Source of the DNA: Romanomermis culicivorax
Lineage: Eukaryota; Nematoda; Enoplea; Mermithida; Mermithidae
NCBI GenBank assembly: GCA_963922205.1
Contig: CAWUHX010000166.1
Coordinates: 248,001 to 312,000, forward strand
DNA: 64,000 bases
Reading direction: 5' to 3'
Shown here piece after piece: positions 1 through 12,900 of the stretch. The notes below the pieces were generated by a model. It was not told where the DNA came from. It saw only the letters and a list, made by a program, of their open reading frames with translations, and searched no databases. Numbering within the stretch: position 1 is the stretch's first letter; each line of letters begins with the position of its first letter. A program made the translations under genes and the position numbers.

Positions 1-143
1 TTATATCTGTAAAATGTCAAATTTTGTAGATTTCATCCTAAAAATTTGACTGTTTCTGCTTTTTAGAGCCTAAAAATGTTTTCTCGAATGCATTGCAATG
101 CCAGGTTCAATAGGACTATACATTTGTTTCACAAAATTTCTAG

Positions 144-404
144 CGAAACGAAAACTCTAGTGACGAAGAGTATTGCGAGAGTGGCGCCGAAACAGACGAC
201 GAAGCCGAGGACGAGGAAGAAAATATTGAGAGTGATGAGGAATCTGGAAATACCAAAATGTCGTGCTTCGGCAGATTTTGCAAAAACGCAAGATTTTATC
301 AAGCGAAAATTAAAGCTTTCGTCGATGGCGACCATTTTACACGAGGAATTTTGATTGCAATTCTTATCAATACGTTGAGCATGGGTGTTGAACATCATAA
401 TCAA
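144..404 (+). CDS. Cav3 exon: acidic end of I-II linker and domain II S1
   Basis: The exon opens after an acceptor ending TTTCTAG; the same frame has a stop immediately before, so the exon cannot start earlier in this frame. The first 36 or so residues are about half Glu/Asp, followed by a basic stretch ([19 protein letters not shown]) and S1, [18 protein letters not shown]. The GVEHHNQ ending matches the GIEYHEQ of vertebrate domain II. It ends CAA before donor GTCAGT in phase 0. The codons from 258 on are the safest part; the acidic part depends on the chosen acceptor. Confidence 0.85.
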
Positions 405-863
405 GTCAGTTATTTTTTGTGCTATATTAAAATAGGATTGGTGTTTGAAAAACTTTTGCTTCAATTCTACTTCCTTGGGAACGTTTGAACAAATCAAATG
501 TTTAATCTCTGAGAAATAATCAAAATAGTCGTATTGGAAAGACGATTGGGGACGAGTTTCTCGCTTATTGTCACACTCACGTCTGTTTCACTTAAAAAAA
601 TTTTCAGATAGGAAAATTATTTCCCTGAGGAGCATCCCAGAGGCGACACTTTTTTTCTGTATGAGATTTCAATTTCTGAATTCGAAGATGTAGTAGTATA
701 TCATCGGTACCATGCAGAAAGGTGATAAATCCACTTTTTATTGTTTTGAGAATATAGTGATTCAAAGTTGAAAATCTGACCAAGAATCGAAATTATATAT
801 ATATATATATATATATAAATTATATATGTATATATATATATATATATATATGTAAATATGTAA

Positions 864-914
<51 letters not shown>

Positions 915-3900
915 GTAAATATATAACCTTCTTACATATGAAAGAGCTGTGCAGGTATACCTCGAAAATAGTCATAACTCCAACTTTGTGAAAACTAGAC
1001 TTATCATGCTTCTGCATGGTACCGACGATATTTCCAGCCACAAAGTTTGCTTCATTAAAACATCTAAAATATAACGTCTCTTCAGCTCATAACATTTTAT
1101 CATTGTTTTTTCGAAGCAAATTCCTACGAGAAGTGTTTGGGTTAATGTGGTCTTTCTGGTATAGTTGCTGCTCTTTCGGATTATAAAATTCCTTTGCTGA
1201 TGATAATGTTACGATTGTTGGTTCTAACGTTTTTTAAACGCCCAATAATTTTTATTCGTATTTTTCATTTTAGCCACAGGTATTGACTGAAGTTTTGGAT
1301 TACAGTAACTATTTCTTCACCGGATTATTCGCTTTCGAAATGACCCTAAAATTAGTTGCCGAAGGCTTTTTCGGGTATTTTAGCGACGGCTTTAACGTTT
1401 TTGATGGGGGCATTGTCGTGTTAAGGTTTGCAACGTTTTTTCTTGTTGTTGAGTATTTCCTGTTTTACATAGATTCTTATTGATTTATTCTTCATTGTTT
1501 ATTTTTTAATTTGTAGCGTTGGAGAAATAATTATACTGAACTGGCACGCTATTGCTACAAAAAACACTATGCAGTATATAGATTTTCTTTGTGTTTATGC
1601 GTAATAATCCCAAATAGCTTTGAGATAATGCCTTTTTTAAATTTTATGTCTTGAACAGATTCCAACTTGAATGATATGGTGCTGCTCTGTTTTAATCATC
1701 TAAGATTGTTTAGTAAGCATTGGAAGAATATGCACAATGACATCGAACAATTGTTTCAAAATTACAAGAGCATATTATGTACATGCAATACCTCGATCAG
1801 GTTGGATGGAGTGGGATAACATCCGACCTTATACTGGGAGAGGATCCGATGAGTTAGAATTGTTTTTAAAATCCATTTATCGATGCTTAGATATTTTTCA
1901 GTATTTAAACCATTTTGAGTGAATCCAAAATTTGGGTGGGCGAGTTCATACTATCCTATCTATTACACGTATGGAGCATATGCTATATAAAATTGACTAG
2001 GCAAATTTAGAAGTCAAATTCTATTCGAGCATTTTACTGATATATATACAGGATGAGCCATAAAAAGGCGACCGGTGCTGACTTCGATAACTTTTGAACG
2101 GATGAAGCTCTCTTCTAATGCGGATTGCTGCATTAAAATGCCCTGTTTATCTTTGTTATAGAGACCAAATTTCATGCTCCTAGCGTTTATAGTTACTGTA
2201 CAAACAGAAATTTAGTAAATGTGGTCATTTTTCCAAAAACAAAATTGGTGAAATCAGAGTAAGAGTTGTCCTATTGTGAAAAAAGTTTTCTGAAGCTTTT
2301 TATACACAATAATACTTTAAAAGCCACCCAGCTTTGCAAGTTACACGTAATTTAAAGTCATCGACTTCTTGTTTCAATATGGGGCAAAATTTCGCCATAA
2401 TCAAGAGTTTTTGTTTTGAAATTGGAAAAAAAATCAAAATCAAAATCAAAATAAAATCAATCTGTCATTGACCAGATCGAAAAACGATTGAAATTATTGG
2501 TGAAACAGAAAGTAGGATGCTCTAAAATGGTTCTCTTGTAGTTTCCAGCATTTATATGGTTCTCATGATTGGATCTATTGTACTTTTCTGTTGTAAAACA
2601 TATTGATTTGATTTGTGTGGGTCAGAAGGTTTATCCTCTACTGGCAGCCCACACATACAATGTAGTTGTGGTGGTATCGGTTACACTGGCGGATTAGCAC
2701 AATTTATTCGTAGACAATACAACCCTAAAGAAAGATGGAAAGAAGGCGATGAGAGACGAGTGAATAGTTGGCCAAAGGCCCAAGTAACAAAAACGTGGGC
2801 ATAATTTGCATGCCCAAAAAGTATATGCACGTGCACCAGCATAATGTGCACGTGCAAACACATAACTGTCCCCTTCTTGAAAGGTCTTCAACAGTGCCGA
2901 AATTGTCAGGGAGCATGGCTGTGGGTTGAACGTCTGGAGCCTCATAATTCGGGAATCTGTCCAGGGTTATCATCAGCTGAAATGTTCAATACTATCGGTG
3001 GATAATATTTTCGCATGTGTCGCGCATTCCAGATGTTGCTGTCAGAAAGTTTGAAAATGTAATCACTGATGACGTTGATAACATTGATGACATTGGAGTA
3101 AGCTGACTCCCACTTCTTTATAAGGCTGGCTGGTCATTAGACGTGACTTTGTCACCAATATGGAACAATGGATTTTGATGACCAGGTTCTTGTTGCTTTG
3201 GCTGACGTTTTTCCTCAAAGCAAACGTTTCGTTTCAGCTTTTTGGGTTGTAGCCCAGCAGGTTCACTGATGCTATGACATGGTTCAAATGGTAGACGGGC
3301 ATGTCCATTGAACATTATTTCTGTTGGTGACAATGTTTCGAGATTCAGGTGTTCTGCACCAAATCGAGCCAACAGTTCAGTTATCGCTGCAGCAAAAGGC
3401 GTATTCAAGGTAGCTGTTGCCTGCGCATGGAACTTTAGTGAGCAATTGAACACTTTGACTCTGCCATTTGACTGTGGGTGGTAAACCGGCATTGCATGAT
3501 GCTGTACCTCATGCTTGTAGAGGAATTCGGTGAATGTGTCTGATTGATATTCCGGCCCATTGTCTGAAACAAGAAGGGCAGGATTACCATAGCAGGCAAA
3601 AAGTTCAGCTAGGAATTTGATCGTCCTTTCAGCAGTGTGGTCAGCACACAATCAAACTTGGGGGAAACTGGAGAGATAATTGATGACAACAATCACAAAT
3701 CGATTTTGATATGGTGCTGTTGCAAATGATCCAGTGATGTCAATAACAATTTTTTCCCAGGCAGCTTTCAAAAGCAGCAATGGATCAGTTCGAATCATCA
3801 ATCGTGGATTTGACTTACTGGAGTCTTGACAACCTTGACAATGGCCAATCGTCTCTTCCATGTCAGCAGCAATACCAGGTCACCAAAACAATTCATGTAA

Positions 3901-6900
3901 CTTGATTTTGGCTCTGACAATGCTGGGATGTCCTTTGTGTGCTTTATTCATGAGTTGTCTGTGTAACTTTGATTGCATGACAATTTGATCAGTTTTGAGC
4001 AGTAATCCTTGATCCACTGCTAAATTGTTTCGAACAACATCATACGGGGTCAGGTTGTTATCCTGGTGATGGTTGGCCTTTCAGCCACATTCATTGACCA
4101 ATTTGATTATGAGGCACAAGAGGTCATCCCTGGAGGTATCCATTCAAAATGTCTTGAGTGGGAAGTTTTCAGCAGCAATCAAATTGACTTTTTTAAGCAT
4201 ACATGTAACGAAGCCCCGAAGTCTGGGGGGGGGGGGATTGGGCGACTTTTTTTGGGGGGGGGTCAGTAATTCCCAAAATTTTGGGGCGAGGGGTCTCTCA
4301 AGGAAAAAAATTCGATTTTTTTACAAAAAAAGTCCGAAAAATTGTTCTAAAAATAGTAATTTTCCCTGAAAAGACCGAAAAAATGTATCCATGGCGCGAA
4401 GCACCAAGAAAATTCACATTTTTTACAATTTTTCATTCAAAATTTGACATTTTTAATCAAAAAATTGACATTTTTCAGTATTTTTTTGACCAAAAGCATG
4501 GGGGTCCCTAGGGCTACCATATGGCTAGCCATTGGATTGGAAAATCCTGGGGGGTGGTCGCCCAATGGCTAGCCATATGGTTGAAGATTTCTGGAGGGGG
4601 TCCAATAGCACTTCCCCTCCCCAATTACATGTATGTTTGTAAGTAGTGGTAATGGCAACCAGGATAGAATGTCGGGTATGATGTTGTCCAACCCTGGCTT
4701 GTGTTGAATCTGGTAGTAAAACTCAGCTAGTCAGGCACCCCATCCATCAAATTTGTGGGCTTTGTGTCTACTGTCGGATTGCACCAATATCAAAACTAGG
4801 GCTTGATGATCTGTGATCAGCGTAAACTTTCAGCCTAGCAAAAAGTTAGAAAAATGTTCACAAGCCCAAACACAACTTAGAGCTTTGTGTTCATTCATGG
4901 TGTAAACTTGTTCATGGTTGGTAAGCGTCTTGCTGGTGAACCCAATTGGCACTAATGGTCCTCAAGCTATCTGTGACAAGCAGGCACCGAGACCAATGTT
5001 GGACATGTCAGTGGCTAAAATAGTGTGATGATTGGGATCAAAAATCAGGAGTTGTAAATTGTTGGTCAGCAGTGATATCAATTTGTTCAAGGCCATCGTA
5101 TATTCATCGCTCCATTTAGATTTGGTTTGCTCAGATGTACAGGTCAAATGCTGGAGCGGCTCAGCATGATCCGCAAGATGCAGCAAAAATTCACCCACGT
5201 AGCTGATAGTTCCAAAAAAACTGCAAATGTGGGTGATCCATTGCGGGATTGGCACATTTTGGATCATATCAATGGTTCCTCGGGTCAGTCTTGATGCTGT
5301 CCCTTGATATGGAATGTCCTAAGAATGGAACATCAGTGATGGGGAGTTGACATTTTGTGAAGTTTAGATGAAAATCTTTGTCACTGAGGAATTGCAGCAT
5401 GGCTCGTAGTCATTCATTGTGTTGCATGGCCGTGGAACCAAACACCAATATGTTGTCAAGGTAGCTGATGCACCCTTCACATCCCACAAGCCTTTGTGAG
5501 ACAAGGCACTGGAACATAGAGGCCGTGTCTATCAATCTCATAGGCAAGCATTTGTACTGGAACAAACCATATGGTGTAATTGTCATCGTAAGTAGATGAG
5601 ACTGGAGCACCGATGTGATGTGGAAATACCCCTTCAACAAGTCCAACTTGATGAACGTCGTGGCTCCTTGCAACTGCATATACAAATCATTGATTCGTAG
5701 CAGCAGATGGCGTTCTGGAAAAACAAAATTATTAAGAAGTGAGAAATCCATCGTAAATCGAATTCGGCCATTGGGCTTTGGAACTGTAACGAGGTTGAGG
5801 GCCCATGCACTGAATGTAGTAACTCGTTCCCAAATGTCATCAGTGACCATTTGTTCGACCTCTTTCTCAACTGCAGCATGGCGAGCAAGCAGTACTTGTC
5901 TGACTGGTCGGGCTACAGGAATGGCGTTGTTCGTGAGCATAATGCAATACTCAAACTCTGGAAACTTTTCCATGCCATCAGATGTGTCTCGAGAAGTTGC
6001 GGGCAATATCACTGAGATATCTGTGACTTTCGGCAGGCATACTTTGCACCGGCTGGACTGCAGCAGTTGGTGGCATCAAATCAATGGTTTGGACAAAGTT
6101 GATTTGTCACATGGCTCCATCAATGACCAATTGTAGCACCTTGATTGTATTAGTACCCCAGGTAGCAAGTTTGATCGTATCTAGAACAAGTAGAGTTATC
6201 ATGGCTAAGCGACCATTGTGTTGGATGATTGTTGTAAACTGTCCTCTAAGATTGACAATTTCCATATTATTGAAGCTGAACAATTGAGAGTTTTATTTGC
6301 TGAGCGGCGTGCCAATCCATTTCATGTAACAATGACGCTTCAGCTCCTGAATCAACAATACCACTGGTGAAACAAACTTTTCCATTTGGATGGATAACAT
6401 GAAATGTACATTCGTAGGAGGCAGTGGCACTATGCGTAACCATTCGTAAGTGGATGGTCTTGACGGCTGTTTCCTCATCACTCCATCCATTTGACTTGCC
6501 TTGACATCACTCACAATACTTTACAAAATGTCCCTTACGACCACCACAATCGATGCACTTGCTGTCCTTCCCTTTGCAATTGAGTGATAAATATGTATGA
6601 TGTGTCGAACCACAGCCCCGGCAATGCTTTGACCTCGTAGGTGATTGCCGGTGCTTCGATTGATTCAGCGATTGATCTCAACTACGATTGAGGTATTGGT
6701 CACTGTCGTGACGACTAATATTGGGGATGGCTTGGACACTTTTGGAATCCCCCCCCTAATGGCAGCAGATGAACTTTCAGCACTTTCCGCAGCCTGCATG
6801 ATGTTAATGTAAACATCCAGCATGGCAGCATGTCATGAAAATAATCATTTCTGAGTGTCCTGCGAGTAACAATTTTGAGCAAGCATGTAGACCAGGTTGC

Positions 6901-9900
6901 CATTGGCATTGAAGGAATCTGCTCTTAAAGTTTATAGCTGGCTAAGGAATTCCAATGTTGATTCATCCCTGCATTGTTTGCAAGTTCAAAACTGGTAAGA
7001 TGTGATGGGTTGCAGAATTGGCTGCTCAAAGATCCTGATGATAGCATTGAAAAACTTGCTGTGTGGCATCCTTGGAATCTGATCCATGGCCAGTGAGTGT
7101 TTGAACCATTGGATGGCCTCAGCTCCCAGATGTGGGCACATGATCTGGTTCTTTTTGGCATCCTTGAGTTGCTTGTCGACTGGGCATTGGGCATAGGTCA
7201 AGTCGTACATGTTGTCGAGTTGCTGCTTCCATGTTGATAGCATCGAATTTGGATGGATGGGTGCTCCCACAGTGGTGTAACTGCTAGGATCAGGATGGTG
7301 GCCATTTTGCGTCAAATTCACCAAAAGTTCACAATTTTTCGTAAAATTTCAAAAATTCGCAAATTCGACCTTTTTCAGATGTCGAATGTCAAAATTCAGA
7401 TGCAGTGTCAAATTTTATTCCAGGCAAGTTGGCGTATAGTGTGACGTACTGTTGGGGGTCAATCCTACCTTCGGAGGTATACTGTAGCCATTGGCCTACT
7501 GTAGCATTCCATGAGCGTAATGTAGCATTCCATCGGCCTACTGTAGCATTCGGTCGACAAACTTTCTGTGCCAATTTGTTGTGTGGGTCAGTAGGTTTAT
7601 CCTCTACTGGGCAGCCCGCACATACACTGTAGTTGTAGAGGTATTGGTTACACTGGCCGACTAGCATAATTTATTTGTAGACAATAGGATGGTAAAGAAA
7701 GACGAAAAGAAGGCGATAAGAGACGAATGAATAGTTGGCCAAAGGCCCAACTATTTATACATGAAATAAGACGTGCATATAAATTTACATAGCTGGGCAT
7801 AATTTGCATGCCCAAAAAGTATATGCACGTGCACCAGTATGATGTGCATGTGCAAACTCATCAATTTTGTCAATTTTTCAAAATTTATTTGCAAAAAAAC
7901 CGACGTTTAGTATTTTTGATTCTAGTCAGTCAATATTGGAGTAGTCTGGCTGAAATTTTGCACTTTTTATGCCAGATGTTTTATCTATCGACGATAGAAA
8001 ACGCATTAAAAAGGCTTCAGCCATTTGAAAACTATGAAAGTCAGTACCGGTCGCCTTTTTTCGCACCCTGTATCCGTACTGATAATTCCATAAGTTACTT
8101 TACTAGATATCAGAAAATCTCAACCAAATTCTGATGCAATATGCTCTGTCAAAAAATTTATTTAAAAGTACATCTGTCTCTATTTTTTCCATAAAAAGAT
8201 TCCAGAGTGTAAAATTTTGATAACAGCTTCTTCTCTCCAATTACTTTTTCTTATTCGTAGATCATACATCAGTTGATCGTGAACTTTGTAGAACTTTGCA
8301 GCTTCGTTAAATGTTGCTGCAATTTGACCTTTGTGCTTTTAATATGCTTTCATGTAAATGCATGTATGTCGGTCACCTACTTGTATACGAAGTCAGCACG
8401 GTTACATATCAATTGCACTGTTAACTAGCTACGAACCGCTGCTTAACACATCAATTATCGCATTCGAAGTTGACTAATGCAGCTAGCATACTTGTAACTG
8501 GGATGCGGACTACGGAGATGCTTCTTTTAATCATACTATATCCTGCAGTAACTTGTAGGGGATTCCTCAGTTACTCCTGACAGAAATTGTCTTTAATTTA
8601 AGTTTTTTTAATAGAATTGTCCCAAACCCCTGCACCTGAACGGCTGTTGCGACCTCATGCAACGAGTACTCGAACTCGAATAACGAGTGCGCGAACGGGA
8701 ATAAGAACTACTCTAGCCTTTTTTGACTTATCGAACTCGAAAAAATAGAGAATTGAAAACTTGTAGAAGTCATACACTTTCTGTTTGAGCTTTTGTAGAT
8801 ATTTATTAGCTTTAGTATGCTTGTAAAATCCCCAGATAATTTCAAGACGTCACTTTGCTTCTCGCACCAAAATCATATTTATCGGGATTAAGTCTTAGCT
8901 ATTTTAAACGAGAAAATTATTTGTTATCTCTTTGTATGTATGGATACAAAAACGCCCAAGTCATTATTTTACTGACCAGTTTGCCAACATTCTAGGATGC
9001 TGAATAACCGTTTGCCCACTTATTCGCCTACAAGTAGTTCTTGGAATTGCACAAATATTAACTTCCTATTTTTCGAACTGAATTTTGGAAAGCTAAATAT
9101 ACTTGGGTTAAAAAGTAGAAATTTTTCATCACAAGTGAACAGAGTTTGATTCACTTATCCCATTATTAGTGATCGACCGGGTGACCCGGCCCGAGCCCGG
9201 TGAGAAAATGGCCGGGCTTTCTCTTCGTTTATATGGAAGGATGAATATCACACATCAACAAAATTCTAAGTTTCTTCAGGAGATAATTCCGTAGTAGACC
9301 GTGCAGCCGATCTAAGCCCAAAAAACGGTTTAAAAAATAATAATTTTTGTCTGAAAAACTGTAAAAAATGTATTCATGACGCGAAGCGCCGAGAAAATTT
9401 ATACTTTTCAGTATTTTTCTCACCAAAAGTATGGGGATCCCTATGGCTACCTAAAATTGGCAAATCCTGTGGGGGCTAGCCATATGGCCGACGATCTCTG
9501 GGGGAATCTATAGCACTTCGCCCCACTTGCATGTATATTTTTAACAGTTAATCCCAGAAGTTTAGACAGAGATGAACTCTAATTTTTATTCGTCTATTGA
9601 ATATGAAACATAGGAAAATACTTTTGAATTTGTATGTTAGAAGCTCACCAAAAATACAATTCAGTCCTTAGTATGTCTTGCAATTAATATATTACGATGC
9701 GTAATTACGAACTTATCTGCAATCATTTATCAGGAATTCAACTGGGTTCATGTTTAACGCATGATCTCAATATTTGTTATACACTCCGGACTGATATTCT
9801 AGGGGAATAATTATTAATTTGTCATTACACTTCACTGAAATAAGCAAAAATAGCACGATTATGGTTAGAATAGAGTAAATTCCATGATTTTTAACGCATG

Positions 9901-12900
9901 CTAGAAAACAAAATCAACTTATTTCGTCCTCGCATTTCAGGTGGTCGGGGGGTATTCAAGAGATGAGTATCAAACATAATAACCACTGCAGTAATACCAG
10001 TTTCATATCAGTTTGAAAATAAACGTACAGTCGTCGTAAGCATTGTATTGTGAAAGTGGCGGTACCAGTTGATTTTGTTCTTTGAGATTTTACACAACTT
10101 CCCTTTTTTTAGCACTCAAGTTTTATATGGTGAGTTTATATAATGTTACTGTCATGCGCGAGTAATACCTCGTGTTTTTGCCATTTGAGATATAGTGTAT
10201 GCTTTCATTTTAAACAACTTTTAAAAGTAATATTCAAAATCAATCACTGACTGAGCAACACTGCAGGATCCTTAGGGTGTACTGATATACAACGCTGATT
10301 GGTCTACTTACTCACACTATCTATATTCGAGGCAACCTGAAAGCTCAACAAACAGCACCGGAAAATGTGGAGAACTCGTTCTGATTTATGTCGCATTCAC
10401 AAGTAAGCTGGTGACCAGGTGGTCACTAGCTCCAATAATCGCTCAATACGTAACTAGTTCTGGATAATAATATTTTATTTCGAGTTTTAATGCATTCCTG
10501 ACATTGTTTTTCGCTATTCTTAGGCATAATTATAATCATTATATATCATTAAAATATAGACCCGGGGCCGGTTTCATCAAAGCGACTTAAGCTCCAGCTG
10601 AGCTGCAGCTTAACTCTATATGTTATACCATTGTCTTTAAGCTGCAGCTCAGCTGTAGCTTAGCTCGTACACAATACATGTCGAGAAAGTTAAGCTACAG
10701 CTGAGCTGCACCTTAACGGCAACGCTGTATCATATAGAGTTAAGCTACAGCTTAAGCTGCAGCTTAACTTTCTCGATATGATTTGTGTACGTGTTAAGCT
10801 GCAGCTGAGCTGCACCTAAACTTTTCGTATAAAGAAATGCTTCCATGGCGCATTGCGCGGACTTTACCCGAAAATTTTTCATTCGATTATGGATTTTTTC
10901 AAGCGACTAGAAAAAATTTCGGCTTTTTTGGAACTTCGCCGGTATTGGCAAAGTTCCGGGATGAGCGTTTTAGCACTTCTTTAGTTCGTTCGTTTTGTTT
11001 TGTCCATTTTGACATATAGACATAAATAATAGTTTAACAAACTTCCAAAACTGCCTACGCAAGCTACTGGCAAAGTTCCAACAAAGCAGAATTTTTTCTA
11101 GTCGATAAACCACTACTGAAAAAAATCGATAATCGAACGAAAAATTTTCGGATAAAATCCGGGTAATGCGCCATGGAAACATTTTCTTCACACGAAAAGT
11201 TCCTACACAAAACATATCGGGAAAGTTGAGCTGTAGCTTAAGCTGTAACTTAACTCTATATGTTATGCCATTGCCGTCAAGGTGCAGCTCAGCTGTAGCT
11301 TAACTTTCTCGACATGTTTTGTGTACGCGTTAAGCTGCAGCTGAGCTATAGAGTTAAGCTGCAGCTGAGCTGGAGCTTAAGTCGCTTTGATGAAATCGGC
11401 CTCCGGTGTTTAAGACCCGACGCTTGCCCGGTGTAAAATCTGGGCCCGGTCGGTCACTACTCATTATCCCAGGCCGACACCCCCCCTACCCAACGTGGCG
11501 GGGGTATTACAAGTCTGACCATCCTAGAATAGATACGACTATTTAGGGGCGACTTTGCGCATCCAGCACAGTAGTCAGGCATGTCCGAATTCTGAATCTT
11601 CAGACAAGTTATCGTATCTGATTTCGTGTTGAGCATCAAACGTTACTTTATTTTTCTATGTTAGGCGTGTACGTACGGTGTGGTCTAAACAAATACGACC
11701 CGCTCGAAAAGCATGTTGTACCTCGGCCATTGAAGCTAGAGTTCTGTTGTCCAGGTAGCCTATCAACCCCAGTTTCTACTTTCTTGATTTGAAATTTCAC
11801 TATTGTAGCTACAGTAAACCCTTTATATTCACTAGGAACAAAACATTACTTTTGTATTAATGTTCACTCCATTCCAAAATTAAGTGAACAACAATGTTTG
11901 GCTTGTAAACATTAGATGTATGATAGGAGAATGATTGTATAGAATGCAGAAACCGAAACTTCGGATGTGCTCCGTTTACTGTAATTTATAGTCTGTTTTT
12001 TATAAAATGCTTCCAAATGGAAAACTGACACAAAGCAGTACCGTCGTCAAAATCGTTTACATAGAGCTCTTACTGCAAAATTTTTCACTAGAAAAATTGT
12101 TAAACATTAGGTCAGTATGTTCACAAATTTCCAGTCCTACATGCTATATCGTTTATCGGAAAATCGCAAAAATCTGAAATACTACTTGCTTTCCACTTTC
12201 ATTATTTGTAAACATTTCAAGAAGAACAGACTATAGATCTTTTAAGCGGTCTATTTTTTGAACTAAATTGTTTTTAGAATAAAGGTGGACCGGAATTTGC
12301 ATAAAGTGGCGAAAAGACTTACTCGGGTGGTTTTTTGTTAAAATTTCAGAACTCCCGAATCATTGTCAATTGGCATGAACCTACTGCCCACATCACGTTG
12401 TGTACGCATCTTGTTTCCCTCGTCCTATTCTCGTGGCATGTCATATAGTTGCCATGATTATAAATTGTTCTAATGATAGTCGTTTTTAGTTTGTGGGAAA
12501 TAGCCGAAGGAGGCGGCGGAAGCTTATCAGTTTTGAGAACATTTCGCCTCCTGCGAATATTAAAGCTAGTCCGTTTTATGCCTGCCTTACGATATCAGTT
12601 GGTCGTTATGCTCAGGACAATGGACAATGTTACTGTATTTTTCGGTTTACTGTGCCTATTCATATTCATATTCAGGTATTGTCATTGATTTGTTTTTTAT
12701 CAGAACATAATTCGAGGGTTCTGTGGTTCAGCGTTTTAGCCACTGTGTCAATTCAGCCACCTGTCTTGATTCAGTGGGCCCGTGTCGATCGTTCCACCGA
12801 ATTTTAAGTACATGTATCGATTGTTGCCCAATGTAATAATAGAGTGTCACATAAAAATGTCATGCACACAAGTTTTTAATGATCGATAAATGCACGGCAA

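Larger units (their letters stand above)
2614..7860 (-). mobile_element. Ty3/gypsy LTR retrotransposon, decayed
   Basis: Read on the minus strand the order is 5' LTR (7580-7860), primer-binding-like TGGCACAGAAAG, gag, zinc knuckle, protease, reverse transcriptase, RNase H, integrase, purine tract AAGAAGGGGACAG, 3' LTR (2614-2862). Integrase after RNase H is the Ty3/gypsy order. No env-like frame is seen. The coding parts are broken by stops and frameshifts and by a MITE inserted at 4198-4635, and at least two catalytic acidic residues are lost. It is therefore an inactive copy. I could not find a convincing target-site duplication. Confidence 0.9.
2050..8073. mobile_element. Tc1/mariner-like TIR element, split by a gypsy retrotransposon
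   Basis: The left end (ACAGGATGAGCCATAAAAAG, then GCGACCGG, then TGCTGACTT) and the right end (AGTCAGTACCGGTCGCC, then TTTTTTCGCACCCTGT) are inverted copies. The similarity continues inward (TCGATAACTTTTGAACGGATG on the left against the complement of the bases around 7995-8040). Both outer ends abut TA, as expected of Tc1/mariner insertions. Without the inserted LTR element it would be under 800 bases, with no transposase reading frame, so it was non-autonomous. The superfamily is inferred from ends and TA only. Confidence 0.6.
9167..11459. mobile_element. 2.3-kb hAT-like TIR element with nested palindromes
   Basis: The left end TAGTGATCGACCGGGTGACC and the right end GGTCGGTCACTA are inverted copies, followed inward by CCGG/CCCG-rich sequence. 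The flanks CCCATTAT (9159-9166) and CTCATTAT (11460-11467) form an 8-base duplication with one mismatch, the hAT signature. No transposase frame is visible. The element hosts a decayed family A MITE (about 9230-9540) and a foldback (10564-11403). Confidence 0.75.
1426..12489 (+). other. 11-kb intron loaded with nested transposons
   Basis: This intron separates the two halves of domain II S3. It contains the mariner-like/gypsy/MITE nest (about 2050-8073) and a hAT-like element with inner palindromes (9167-11459). The stretches 1426-2049, 8074-9158 and 11468-12489 show no recognisable feature. Confidence 0.85.

Noticed and set aside
820..1041. Minus-strand open frame of Tyr/Ile repeats
   Set aside because: Pure product of the TA microsatellite.
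2613..2973. Overlapping open frames around the gypsy 3' LTR
   Set aside because: They lie in non-coding LTR and purine-tract sequence and match no protein.
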